In this document: piece by piece, positions 24,346-36,002 of the stretch
How the letters are laid out: each line of letters opens with the position of its first letter
How positions within the stretch are numbered: position 1 is the first letter of the stretch
Assembly (NCBI RefSeq): GCF_037392515.1
Contig: NC_090288.1
Coordinates: forward strand, 1,488,001-1,552,000
Reading direction: 5' to 3'
From: Haliotis asinina
Taxonomy: Eukaryota > Mollusca > Gastropoda > Lepetellida > Haliotidae
Length of the DNA stretch: 64,000 nucleotides
Program-made: the position numbers and the translations under genes
Notes under the pieces: model-generated
What the model saw: the letters and a program-made list of their open reading frames with translations, nothing else
Databases searched by the model: none
What the model was told of the DNA's origin: nothing

Positions 24346-25705
24346 GACCAAAGGCACTTCACGGAAATGTCAGCGCTATAGGTCACACAGACATTTCCAA
24401 GGAAGATTAGATGGACAAAAATCACAAAAGACATCAAGAACGAAAAGTGGAAAAAAGTGATAGCTCTTTCGGCCTATATCAAAGCCCTGCGGTTTGATGA
24501 AACATCATCGACTAGGAGTTCCTCTGCTATAGACGCCGAATCTCCCCCTCAGTCTGGTACAGAGCACGGGGTTGAGCGTCCAATCTGGAGATTACCCCAA
24601 ACTGTTTGTCTCCTCGGGGAATACAAACCCAATAACACATCTATCTCGGCGGCTAATTTCCCCGCCCCTCCGTCCTGCAGTGTTTACGGATAAATAATAC
24701 ATCACTTGGTCGTGATTTACCTAACGGTACTGAACAATTCCGACGTGGAGGAACAGTCATTACAAGTCTACTACGTCTGTCTCAGAATTACTGCCAGCTC
24801 AGCTGATCGTTGTTTCGTGGTTATAATGGGACGTTTACACCGCCATTGTTCATCAACTACCTGAGTTCAATTTTATTACTTCGCTGTCGTTTATTGCAGA
24901 TTTATAAATTAGGGAAGGGAATTTAGCTCAGTTTCAGCATTACGTAGCCATAATTGGTAGCAATGAGAGATTTGACCCGGGTTTATTGTCTGTGGAAGGT
25001 TCCTTCAGGGCTGGTTAATGAAAGCGTTTGTTCCTGTAGCCCCGAGTGATGCATATAACACGTTGCAACATTTCTCCGGGGATAAAATTTCATTATTTTA
25101 TTCCAGGAAAGTGTGTATTACACGATAGACATGTTCCATTTGTTGTCATGCTGACATGTCCATGGCATCAGTACAATAGGACTCGAGACCAGGATTACGA
25201 CGAAAGTCAATTTAGATTTTTGCATTCCACACTCGAGATTAAGTTACGGATACCCCAGGGGAACATCTATGTGTAATTTAATTACTGACAACGTAATTGT
25301 TTCTACTTTTGTGTTATTATTGGCTATTTGATCAGTAATTGCATGGAAGGTTCCTGGTGGGACGCGGGCTCCTAGCGGCTTATGGGTTGTTTCCTAGCTT
25401 GAGTGTCTCTAAAAAACCCGGAGACTAATCAGTGCAAAGAGCTCCCAAGGCTCCGCCAATATTGGCGAGATTCTCCACCCTGGGGAGTCCAGGTTTTGTC
25501 TCAGTGTCGGGCCGGGAAAGTGTTTGAGGTGCTGCGTTCGAGAAGAATGTTTAATTGAGAAGCACCCTGGGGCAACGACGGTTCTAAAAGTACAGAGGTC
25601 TATGTTTTTATTCAAACACTGCTGTAATATAACTATCGTCAATTATGTATACACTTTACACTTGCATAAAATGTGTGAAATACATATGCCCTACACTTTC
25701 AGATT
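24346..25705. other. No gene recognised
   Basis: No coding sequence, known repeat or RNA gene that I can support; the open frames are short and featureless. Confidence 0.5.
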
Positions 25706-25750
25706 CACCATCGTCATAATCATCATCATCATCACATCATCATCATCATC

Positions 25751-25795
<45 letters not shown>

Positions 25796-25804
25796 TCATC
25801 ATTA
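25706..25804. repeat. (CAT)n / (ATC)n microsatellite
   Basis: About 30 trinucleotide units with a few interruptions. It gives a poly-serine run in one plus-strand frame, which is an artefact of the repeat and not a gene. Confidence 0.95.
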
Positions 25805-26522
25805 GCACGTATCTCATTCTTGGTACGTATCACAACTGTAATATTTTTCTAAATGGTTTCAGTAGCGTTCAGTCTTTGTTCTTGTTTTTCACTCTTCGTG
25901 GTTGACGCAGGAATCTGCATTCTGTTTCATAAAGGTGGGCTGTCTGAGGTAAATGTAATATTGTCCAGTGGGAACTAACACTGGCTCTCCACCTGGTGTT
26001 AGGGATATTGTATTACGAAATGTCATCCAAACGATCTGGCATTGATTGCGACAGAAACAATCAGCTGAATCAACACGCCAGCCTAGACGGTAGCAACAGC
26101 ACCGACGTTGTTGACACGATACCTGACTACGACGGCAATACTCTAGACTCACCCTTTACATGCTCCATCCTGGACCGTCGGGTATTGATGACTAGTCGAT
26201 ATCTATGTTTGCCCTTTTCGATATCACCATCGATTGTCCAGAGACCGGAAGCGTGGTCATTTCCAAGAGCTGACGCGGTTGAAGGCAAGTCGTGATATGT
26301 CACCGGGTCATGTGCCACACTTATTTGTTGGATAGAGAATGTTAGCAATATCATGGCTTGCATTAGTGTATAGGCAACAACTGGGCACATTGGTAACTAT
26401 CACCTATTCTATTTACAGAAATACGTGGAGATTAAAACGTGGTTGATGCAGGGTGACGTTGCGTCATCGCAATTGTGGCGGTGAAGGTTATTTTTATCTT
26501 TGCTCTGAAATAAGACACCAAG
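25805..26522. other. No gene recognised
   Basis: Overlapping antiparallel open frames at 25889-26390, without family motifs. Confidence 0.5.
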
Positions 26523-28676
26523 CTGTCAGTGTGGAACAAGTCCTGCGTGTAGCACTGTCAGTGTGGAACAAGTCCTGCGTGTAGCACTGTAAGTGTGGAA
26601 CAAGTCCTGCGTGTACCACTGTCAGTGTGGAACAAGTAATGCTTGTAGCACTGTGAGTGTGGAACAAGTCCTGCGTGTAGCACTGTCAGTGTGGAACAAG
26701 TCCTTCGTGTAGCGCTGTCAGTGTGGAACAAGTCCTGCTTGTAGCACCGTCAGTGTGGCACAAGTCCTGCTTGTAGCACTGTCAGTGTGGAACAAGTCCT
26801 GCTTGTAGCACTGTCAGTGTGGAACAAGTCCTGCTTGTAGCGCTATCAGTGTGGAACAAGTCCTGCTTGTAGCACTGTCAGTGTGGAGCACGTCCTGCGT
26901 GTAGCACTGTCAGTGTGGAACAAGTCCTGCTTGTAGGACTGTCAGTGTGGAACAAGTCCTGCGTGTACCACTGTCAGTGTGGAACAAGTAATGCTTGTAG
27001 CACTGTCAGTGTGGAACAAGTCCTGCATGTAGCACTTTCAGTGTGGAACAAGTCCTGCGTGTAGCACTGTCAGTGTGGAACAAGTCCTGCGTGTAGCGCT
27101 GTCAGTGTGGAACAAGTCCTGCGTGTAGCGCTGTCAGTGTGGAACATGTCCTGCTTGTAGCACTGTCAGTGTGGAACAAGTCCTGCTTGTAGCACTGTCA
27201 GTGTGGAGCAAGTCCTGCTTGTAGCACTGTTAGTGTGGAACAAGTCCTGCATGTAGCGCTGTCAGTGTGGAACAAGTCCTGCGTGTAGCGCTGTCAGTGT
27301 GGAACAAGTCCTGCATGTAGCACTGTCAGTGTGGAACAAGTCCTGCTTGTAGCACTGTCAGTGTGGAACAAGTCCTGCGTGTAGCACTGTCAGTGTGGAA
27401 CAAGTCCTGCGTGTAGCACTGTCAGTGTGGAACAAGTCCTTCGTGTAGCGCCGTCAGTGTGGAACAAGTCCTGCTTGTAGCACCGTCAGTGTGGCACAAG
27501 TCCTGCTTGTAGCACTGTCAGTGTGGAACAAGTCCTGCTTGTAGCACTGTCAGTGTGGAACAAGTCCTGCGTTTAGCGCTGTGAGTGTGGAACAAGTCCT
27601 GCTTGTAGCACTGTCAGTGTGGAACAAGTCCTGCGTGTAACACTGTGAGTGTGGAACAAGTCCTGCATGTAGCACTGTCAGTGTGGAACAGGTCCTGCGT
27701 GTAGCACTGTGAGTGTGGAACAAGTCCTGCATGTAGCGCTGTCAGTGTGGAACAAGTCCTGCATGTAGCACTGTCAGTGTGGAACAAGTCTTGCGTGTAG
27801 CGCTGTCAGTGTGGAACAAGTCCTGCTTGTAGCACTGTCAGTGTGGAACAAGTCCTGCGTGTAGCACTGTCAGTGTGGAACAAGTCCTGCGTGTAGCACT
27901 GTCAGTGTGGAACAAGTCCTGCGTTTAGCGCTGTGAGTGTGGAACAAGTCCTGCTTGTAGCACTGTCAGTGTGGAACAAGTCCTGCGTGTAACACTGTGA
28001 GTGTGGAACAAGTCCTGCATGTAGCACTGTCAGTGTGGAACAGGTCCTGCGTGTAGCACTGTGAGTGTGGAACAAGTCCTGCATGTAGCGCTGTCAGTGT
28101 GGAACAAGTCCTGCATGTAGCACTGTCAGTGTGGAACAAGTCTTGCGTGTAGCGCTGTCAGTGTGGAACAAGTCCTGCTTGTAGCACTGTCAGTGTGGAA
28201 CAAGTCCTGCGTGTAGCACTGTCAGTGTGGAACAAGTCCTGCGTGTAGCGCTGTCAGTGTGGAACAAGTCCTGTGTGTAGCACTGTCAGTGTGGAACAAG
28301 TCCTGAGTGTAGCACTGTCAGTGTGGAACAAGTCCTGCGTGTAGCACTGTCAGTGTGGAACAAGTCCTGCGTTTAGCGCTGTGAGTGTGGAACAAGTCCT
28401 GCTTGTAGCACTGTCAGTGTGGAACAAGTCCTGCGTGTAACACTGTGAGTGTGGAACAAGTCCTGCTTGTAGCGCTGTCAGTGTGGAACAAGTCCTGCGT
28501 GTAGCGCTGTGAGTGTGGAACAAGTCCTGCGTGTAGCACTGTCAGTGTGGAACAAGTCCTGCGTGTAGCGCTGTGAGTGTGATACAAGTCCTGCGTGTAG
28601 CACTGTCAGTGTGGAACAAGTCCTGCGTGTAGCGCTGTGAGTGTGGAACAAGTCCTGCTTGTAGCGCTGTGAGTGC
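26523..28676. repeat. 32-bp minisatellite array, about 67 units, with higher-order duplication
   Basis: Unit TGTCAGTGTGGAACAAGTCC + TGCGTGTAGCAC (32 bp), held in phase over 2.15 kb. Variants at a few fixed positions (CGTG/CTTG/CATG; CAC/CGC; TCA/GAG) make units recognisable. A block is repeated at a distance of 352 bp, exactly 11 units (for example the GCGTTTAGCG marker at 27569 and 27921), and a related marker recurs 14 units later (28369). Open frames of 60-66 codons on the minus strand are repeat artefacts. Confidence 0.97.
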
Positions 28677-28689
28677 AACTGTTCATACT

Positions 28690-29574
28690 ACTCGATCATA
28701 TTTAGACAAGATTAACAAAACGTAACGACAGCTGCTTGAGATCAATGACAAAATATATATAAATCAATAAGTTTCGGATTTTATGTGATACTAGTCTCAA
28801 TACAAGAAACTTTATACTGAAACAGATACACACTGATGCTGAGTAGTAGAAAGTGAAACTGCGTGATTGGGGAACGTCTCAAATCTCACGCAGTCAAATA
28901 GTCTCGGGTGACTCGTGTACAGGATGATCGCTGTATGTATGTAACATGCAGAAAGTCCGTGTAAACAGGAGTAACAATATGCAGGACATTCTTCGTGGAC
29001 GTGATATCTCGGTTTGAAACGAATTAACATCAAAATCATTTCATCTCTGTCAAAGTTCTAGGGGAGATCTCTGCCATATAGCTAGAAATATTGGTAAGTG
29101 CGGCGTAAAACTACGCTCAACCACTAGGGGAATACAACACCCTTACACGCCCATATCCAAAAACGCTCACATCCAAGTACGCACACATCCTCACACCAGG
29201 CACTCACACCAAGCACCCTCATACAACGCACTCTCACATCCACAAACCACGCATTCTCAAACCCTCATATCAGGCACCTTCACCCCAAGCGCTCTCACAC
29301 CAAGCGTTCTCGCATCCTGACACCAAGCACTCTCACATCCTGATATCAGGATACGTCACACCAAGCACTCTCTCACACACACACCTCGCACTGTCACACC
29401 AAGAAAAGACCCAAACGCTATATTTTCACCAGATATTAATAGCTGGTATATCTGATTTATGGTTTACATCTAGAATCTATTTCTGACATGAAGATGTGTT
29501 TCAGGCATCTGACATTTATGTTTAGGCACTAAAGCACTCTAAGGTCAGTAAATGGTATGTGTAGGATTTCTTAT

Positions 29575-29577
<3 letters not shown>
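28690..29577. other. No gene; SINE tail and degenerate CACTC-rich repeat
   Basis: 29079-29126 resembles a bare SINE 3' tail (TATAGCTAGAAATATTGG, GTGCGGCGTAAAACTACGCT). 29140-29405 is a ragged repeat of TCACACCAAGCACTCTCACA-like words. Nothing else is recognised. Confidence 0.6.

Positions 29578-29665
<88 letters not shown>
29578..29665. repeat. (TA)n microsatellite
   Basis: About 43 uninterrupted TA dinucleotides. Confidence 0.97.
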
Positions 29666-29669
<4 letters not shown>

Positions 29670-30504
29670 TCAAAATCTATACCAAACAAAATTCCTACAT
29701 TTAAGAGGAAAACATTCCAGATTCATCTTTGGTTGAAAACAAGCAATCAATTACTATAACCATTTGGAAACTGATTCATGACATCTATCCTGACTCTATA
29801 TTTGTATGAATCACACTTATCGATTCATCTGTCAAAGCTGGAAGATAAACGACACTATAGTTGGCGTAAAGATGATCGCTGGTGTTGATACCGACAAGGA
29901 GAAGACAAGAGTCTCCGAGAACATGTCTGGCAGCGCCACAGGGGCGGAGAGGCCAGTCACAACGTCAGCCAGGCACCCAGTGTACGATCATGCTGTCGTC
30001 CCGTGCACGTGACTGTCGTGTACTACATAAGCGACGTCGTGCACGACACACGCCCCCGCTGTGCGGCAGGGTTACAGGGTGCAGACTAGTGAGGTAGAGA
30101 GTGATGGATGTTCACAATTTGTAAAGCAAATATACGAAGTCCATATACTTATATCCCGTCTTGCTTTAATTTCTTTTTCCAATCAGTCGGTGAGTAGAAG
30201 TTTGATTTGAAGTGTTATAAAGATTACCACTCAAAACCGTACTTCACAGCTGTGCTCAAGGATCACAACATGTGACAAGTCTGCAAAATAACAAACAATA
30301 TCTATAGGCGGGCTTGGACAGCTCACATTAACAATGCAACTTTGGCAATTTAAAAACCCGCGAGACCAGAACGAAAACAGTGAACTCTAATAAAAATAAC
30401 GGCATTTCAGAGTAAGTCCAGTGGTTGATATAGTAGACTATGTTAGTTCCAGTGTTAACAATGAGGTCACTTGGGTGGCTGTGTAACGAGGTTGTTGAGT
30501 TGTT
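29670..30504. other. No gene recognised
   Basis: Short open frames on both strands only. A hydrophobic minus-strand stretch at about 29830-29960 has no start, family motif or clear splice sites. Confidence 0.5.
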
Positions 30505-30690
30505 GTTTTTCGCAATACTCGGCAATATTCCTCCTATATGGCGTGCTTAAACCAGACAATCCAGTGAGTATCGATCTACGCAATTGGGATACAATGACAT
30601 GCCAACCAGGTCAGCGAGTCTGACCACCCGATCCCATCAGTAGCCTTTTGCATGGACTGAAGATCATTCAAGCCCGGATCTTCAAGATCC
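30505..30690 (-). mobile_element. Diverged SINE-2 copy
   Basis: CAATACTCGGCAATATTCCT, ACCAGACAATCCAGTGAGTA and GCAATTGGGA words in family order. It ends before the head segment. Confidence 0.75.
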
Positions 30691-32756
30691 TTCTGTATAA
30701 CAAGTGACTACCACCGCCACACTGATTGTTCTATCAGGATGAGACATAGTGAGTGCCGGGCAATCTGCTCCTGTCGTGGACACGTAGATAACGATTTATG
30801 AATGAAATTACGGGATGTGAACTTGCACGTCGCGTGCCTCGGTGCTTGCAAGGCAGATAGATGACATATTGTTATCAGCACTTGAAATTTGACATAACGT
30901 GTCAGTCTTTGTGCTATATGCGATGAAGCACGGTCACCACTATCGTGTCAACAACACCGAGTGGTGCTCGGACACGAGCAGTACTCGAACTAGACTAAGG
31001 CTTAGTCTCTGGAGATATATAATTTTGATAGTAACAAGCAAACCCATTTTAATTGAAAAGGAGCCCCAGGCAGACCAGAGATTCAGAACCTGGGGAAATC
31101 TTGCTTCATTTAAGTCTTTAGCACTGTAGAGAAAGCTTGGCAGTAGGGGAAACAATGTGGTTCATTGTGTGTGAGACCGACTATATTCGGACACGTTTCT
31201 ACGACGTTAATGCTTGACATTAAATAATGCTTGGATCTTGATCTTGAATAATGCGTGAACGCGTTGACATCACCCTAATTTCGAAATAGCAGATGGTGAT
31301 TTACAGCAGATCTGAGTTTGTATATAAAACAAAATCTCCAGTACAGATGTTTGCAGTGCCGGATGGAAGGCAGTGAAAGCATTGGATATAACCAGAGATT
31401 TTACGTTTTCTTCATCAGATGCAGTTGCGACGGCCCCACAGAAAGGCGCGGGTTCCCAATGTCACGTGAAAACGTAAAGGTATATCACGCGAACAGCTGG
31501 TACAACCATTCACTTTCTGATTGTAATCCCTTGTCGTGGAACTGTACACGGTCACAGTCCGTTAGGTGGCGCCCGGCAGGCACCAGATGACAGACCATCC
31601 CCCAGGTGGGGAGACGAATATCAGGGTGGAGTTGCTAATCCGGCGAGATGTGTCGCCAGCAGAGGACAGTGTTGGGAGAAAAGATAACAGTGCACAGATA
31701 GCGCCATCCTCACACGTGGCAGGCGACATCCGGCGAGACAGATAGGGAAACAAAGTCTACCTGCCCTCTCACACATCACAATGAACTGTCATATAGATCA
31801 CCCTCGGTCGGGGGATATATAGAACATGTGTTACGATGTTTTTCACTCGTTTTTCGTCATATCCATTTTGAGGGTGAAAACTTTACGACATATCTACTAC
31901 ATCGGTGATGAAAACAATATTTTAGAACACATTGGAGATTATTATACACGCGTGTGGTTATCGTTTTTTATTGCCACGTGGGCAAACATATCACGGTTCA
32001 TATTTTTCATGCGATGCCCTAGGGCAACAATCACCTTGTCATGGTGACGTGACGTCATGAACAATGCTATGACGTCACGTTTCCCATGTGATGTTGCGTT
32101 CTACATGCGGCAACAACGGGTATCTTTCCCGAGAAAGATATGAGTACGTGAATATTTACACATCTTCGACATGTGTGCGATTGTAATAGTCGCTTTAGTG
32201 TTAATATATTATCATATTATACTTGTACATTTAGATGGTATAGATGTAAAGTAACATGGGCATCACATCTACGAAGCCTGTTTTCTCAATTAAGCTTCGT
32301 GAGGTGAAATCAAACCGTTGGTGATATTGAGCCCTTTTTGAAACAATTTCGTGAGTGATATACAAACACGTTTCACCAAGAATGACATTCCACGCATAGT
32401 TCAGTGTGTCTTGTATGGAACTCTGTGAGTCTTCTTTGACCAGGAAAATACTTCTTTAAATAAACATCAAATCCCTTAGTTCGTATGTCGCGAGACCGAG
32501 TGTGAGCATCACTTCACTTCTCCCCATCACAGCCAGAATACAGTTGTAGGTGCTCTGCATTATATACAGATCCCCAACAAGTGCCCTGACTACTTAACTT
32601 ACTTACTCCATTATGTCCCAGCTTGGCAACTTCGTTCCCATGACAGCAACGCCCACACAGTTCCTTCCTACAGACTAAAATCCTTTGACTACACATCTCT
32701 TAAGTGCTGTGGAATATTCGTCCACCTGACGTCAAACTGTGTCCGATGTTCGAGTG
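30691..32756. other. No gene recognised
   Basis: At 31051-31095 there is a short dispersed motif (AATTGAAAAGGAGCCCC...) that recurs at 43613-43665. Open frames here (31318-31590 +, 31826-32047 +) lack recognisable domains. The paired palindromes at 32050-32077 are listed separately. Confidence 0.5.
32050..32077. promoter_or_regulatory. Pair of perfect CRE palindromes (TGACGTCA)
   Basis: TGACGTCA at 32050-32057 and 32070-32077, 20 bp centre to centre. This is the consensus site for CREB/ATF bZIP dimers. No gene is recognised directly beside it, so the target is unknown. Confidence 0.4.
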
Positions 32757-33165
32757 GGCGAGTGAGTGGGTGAGTGGGTGAGTTAGTGAGTTTAGTTTTA
32801 CGCCGCACTCAGCAATATTCCAGCTATATAGCGGTGGTCTGTAAATAATCGAGTCTGGACCAGACAATCCAGTGACCAACAACATGAGCATCGATCTGCG
32901 CAATTGGGAACCGATGACATGTATCAACCAAGTCAGTGAGCCTGACCACCCTATCCCGTTAGTCGCCTCTTACGACAAGCATAGCCGCCTTTTATGGCAA
33001 GCATGGGTTGCTGAAGGCCTATTCTACCCCGGGACCTACAGGGGTTGCTGAAGGCCTGTTCTACCCCGGGACCTACAGGGGTTGCTGAAGGCCTGTTCTA
33101 CCCCGGGACCTACAGGGGTTGCTGAAGGCCTGTTCTACCCCGGGTAGACCTTCACGGGTCGTGTC
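32757..33165 (-). mobile_element. SINE-2 copy with 37-bp tandem amplification of its head
   Basis: A complete SINE-2 (tail at the left). Its head segment GGGTTGCTGAAGGCCTGTTC + TACCCCGGGACCTACAG (37 bp) is repeated four times in tandem between about 33004 and 33150. The units are nearly identical, so the amplification is young or homogenised. Confidence 0.9.
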
Positions 33166-33169
33166 CCAT

Positions 33170-33781
33170 GATCGAGCAGTTCAAACCAAGACTCAGAAAA
33201 CACCTGTTCTCTAAATGCATCTAACGTTTCTACTTACCTTCCTATCAGGTTCAAACCTCTACTTCTGAGTCTTAATGGTTACTATGTAACACAATGGGCA
33301 GGCGTTATCTATGGATTGTGCGCATTACAAATGCACTTTTATTATCTATTGTTATTTCCTTTTGATGTCATGAGATGATAGATGCATCATATTTCACTAT
33401 ACGAAATATTATGCTTATCACACCTTTCCAGGTTCTGTTGAATTACTATTTAACAATACAAATCCGAGAAAACTCGATTAAAAGTATCCACATTTTCCCA
33501 TTGAAAACAAACGTTTCAAGACTGAACTTCTTTGTTCAGGAACATTTGTATCAGTTGCTATCTTAGTGTTGTATGAATACAATTAGCACATAAAATTATA
33601 CCTACCAGACAGCGAGGGCAAGTTGCCCCTTTTCACCCTCTCAGTACTGGTGTTTCGGAATGGCTCGGCGGTCAGCTGTTCGGTTCGAATTTCCTTGGCT
33701 AGAGGTTGTTTATCAGATGCCAAAGTTAGCTGACTAAATGCATTTGGATACCGTTCTCGTGTTGCGATTCCCAATATTTAG
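33170..33781. other. No gene recognised
   Basis: Two open frames of 63 codons (33375-33566 +, 33583-33774 -), without motifs. Confidence 0.5.
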
Positions 33782-34295
33782 ATAGATAGGATATTTATAT
33801 GGCGCACATATCCACGCACTAGTGCATGCTCAAGACGCTGGTATTTTTCCCTCGATCACAGGATGTCAGTCTCAACAGCACATCGTATTTCCATCTTAAC
33901 TCCCTGGGGAGTATACAACTCTTGCTGCTACTAGGCGCACCGAGTTTATTGTGGCTCTTTCATCCAAACAAGGTACCCAATTGACAGCTGGATGGACTGG
34001 GACACATAGTCACAGCACTTTGTCCAAGTTTACTGCACGTTGCTGTACCCGCAACTAGGTGTATGCACGTGTTCATGTGGCCACCATCTGGTCATATACC
34101 AACGGATTCGTGGGTTCTTTTAAGTGCACAGGGTTGTGTACTGTACACTAGGGGTTGTGACAACACTCAAAGAGTCTGCACACAAAGTTGACTCCAAGGT
34201 TTCACCTCCGGTCACAGGTAGGCTCGATCCCGACACCTCAACCTCGCCGGATCACTTGCCTGGCGCCTTAGCCAGCTCGCCCACCACGCCCCCTC
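33782..34295 (-). mobile_element. Longer tRNA-headed SINE of a third type
   Basis: On the minus strand the right edge reads GGGGCGTGGTGGGCGAGCTG and GCTAAGGCGCC (A-box-like), then GTCGGGATCGAGCC (B-box-like). A body of about 430 bp follows, ending with CATATAAATATCC near 33800. The family is unlike SINE-1 and SINE-2 in its body. A short SINE tail (34315-34378, TGCTGGAATATTGCTGAAAG and ACTC repeats) lies next to it. Confidence 0.65.
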
Positions 34296-34710
34296 ATATT
34301 TGTAAATGTATGGTTACCCCCATTGCTGGAATATTGCTGAAAGAAACGCAAACCCAGATTCATTGATTCACTCACTCACCCAGAACTTGATTTATTACTG
34401 TCAAGTGATATCACATCTGTGTATTGACCTCATTGTCTAGACTGTTTGTATACGTTTCTGTGCCATCAACAATGACAACAAAACAAGATGTAGGTAGTCT
34501 GTCTGAGTCCCTGAACCACATTAGTTTCCCTACTGCCTTGCCCTCAATATACTTAGATTCAGGGACTAAGCGTTAGTCTAGTTTTAAGGTTTCAGCTGAT
34601 TCTGCAGATTTGTAAAGACCACCCCATGGCACTATAGAGCATGAGACAAAGTAGCCGACTAGTTCGTGCGTCGAGCGGGAACTCATTGTTCGACTCCAGT
34701 CAACATTCCG

Positions 34711-34955
34711 TGAAGGTGCGGGTAAGCTTTCAGTAACCGATGCTTGTTGTAAGAGGCGCCTGGGTCTGAGATTGGATGGTCAGACTCCGTGACTTGGTTG
34801 ACACATGTCATCGGTTTCCATTTGACCAGGTCGATGGTCATGCTAATGGTCACTGGATTGTCTGGTCCAGACTCGATTATTTACAGATCGCTGCCATATA
34901 GCTGAAATATTGCCGAGTGCGGCGTAAAACTAAACTCACTCGTTCACTCATTCCA
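34711..34955 (+). mobile_element. SINE-2 copy
   Basis: CCGTGAAGGTGCGGGTAAGC head, then the family body in order, ending GTGCGGCGTAAAACTAAACT + CACTC. The sense strand is plus. Confidence 0.88.
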
Positions 34956-35224
34956 GTCAACATATTCTATTGTGAAATTTCGCAATGCGACTACGTTGTA
35001 TCTCTGGTGTTACAGAAGGGACTACTGAAATAACGTACTTCTGAAATCTGCTTTTTAAACTGGGAACTTTAAAACTTAGGAGTCAAAGTCGAGAGTGTTG
35101 ATCAAAGGGACGCAACTCGTGTCTTAACCACATTGAGAAGCGCTCCTACCTGATCATGTCCATAGTGGTGACGTCTTTTACAGTCAGAGGCGAGTGGGAG
35201 GGCTTCATTTCGGTTTCGTTTGTA

Positions 35225-35300
35225 GTTTAACACCTGGCTCATCAATATCCCAGCTAGCTGGCAGTAATCTGTAAGTAATCGAGTTGTGGGGACTTAAATG
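35225..35300 (-). mobile_element. SINE-2 fragment
   Basis: CATCAATATCCCAGCTAGCT and AATCTGTAAGTAATCGAGTT match the 3' third of SINE-2. Confidence 0.6.
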
Positions 35301-35609
35301 TGTTTACTCTAGGTCAATCACATCTTACTTCCTACAAGGAAGTGAAAGTTTCCTGGTGCGCACGTGTGTTAACTGAATGACGGTGGAGTGGCATGTTGGT
35401 CATGTCGGATGTAGAGTCCCACGTGGGTACAATGTGTATGCACTTTTCTGGTGTGTTTGCTTGACTGTAGCTCAAAGCGCCGTAAACTCATTCACTCAAA
35501 AGGTTGTAAACGTTTCGTTGTGTGACCTGGTTCTGATGGCCTTCATAGTCACTCCAGCTATCTATCACTGGTTGCCATGGACCTGACTCTTACGGACATG
35601 ATTGGTTGG

Positions 35610-35842
35610 TTGTTCTTCAACGCCGCATTCGGCAACATTCCAGCTCTATGGCGGCGGTTTGTAAATAATCGAACCTAGACCTGACAATCTCGTGATCAAC
35701 AGCAGCATTGGCAGCAATTTACGCAATGTCCATACGACGACAGGTGGCAGCCAAGTCAGAGCCTGACCACCTGATCCCGTTAGCCGCTTCTAACGACAAG
35801 CATGGGTTACTGAAGACCAATTCTAACCCGTATTTTCACGGT
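35610..35842 (-). mobile_element. SINE-2 copy 3' of the ASB gene
   Basis: CAACGCCGCATTCGGCAACA, ATGGCGGCGGTTTGTAAATA and ACAAGCATGGGTTACTGAAG in family order, ending at CGTATTTTCACGG. It lies about 160 bp beyond the stop of the ASB gene. Confidence 0.85.
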
Positions 35843-36002
35843 TATTTACGGTCATACTATATCAAAGTCTGAAGGTATTCTACTTTGTATGTAAACCACC
35901 CTTCCACAGATTAAAGACACGTGACACATTCGGATATAAGACAGGTTATTATTTATAGAATACACGGCACATTCAGTAGAGTTGAAAATATTCCTGGACA
36001 CG

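Noticed and set aside
25524-25805. Poly-serine protein
   Set aside because: Translation of the (CAT)n microsatellite.
26523-28676. CRISPR array
   Set aside because: Units are contiguous with no unique spacers; this is a eukaryotic minisatellite.
27550-28678. Three repeat proteins (LFHTHSATRRTCSTLT-type) on the minus strand
   Set aside because: Products of the 32-bp minisatellite; frames end within the array and there is no start or splice context.
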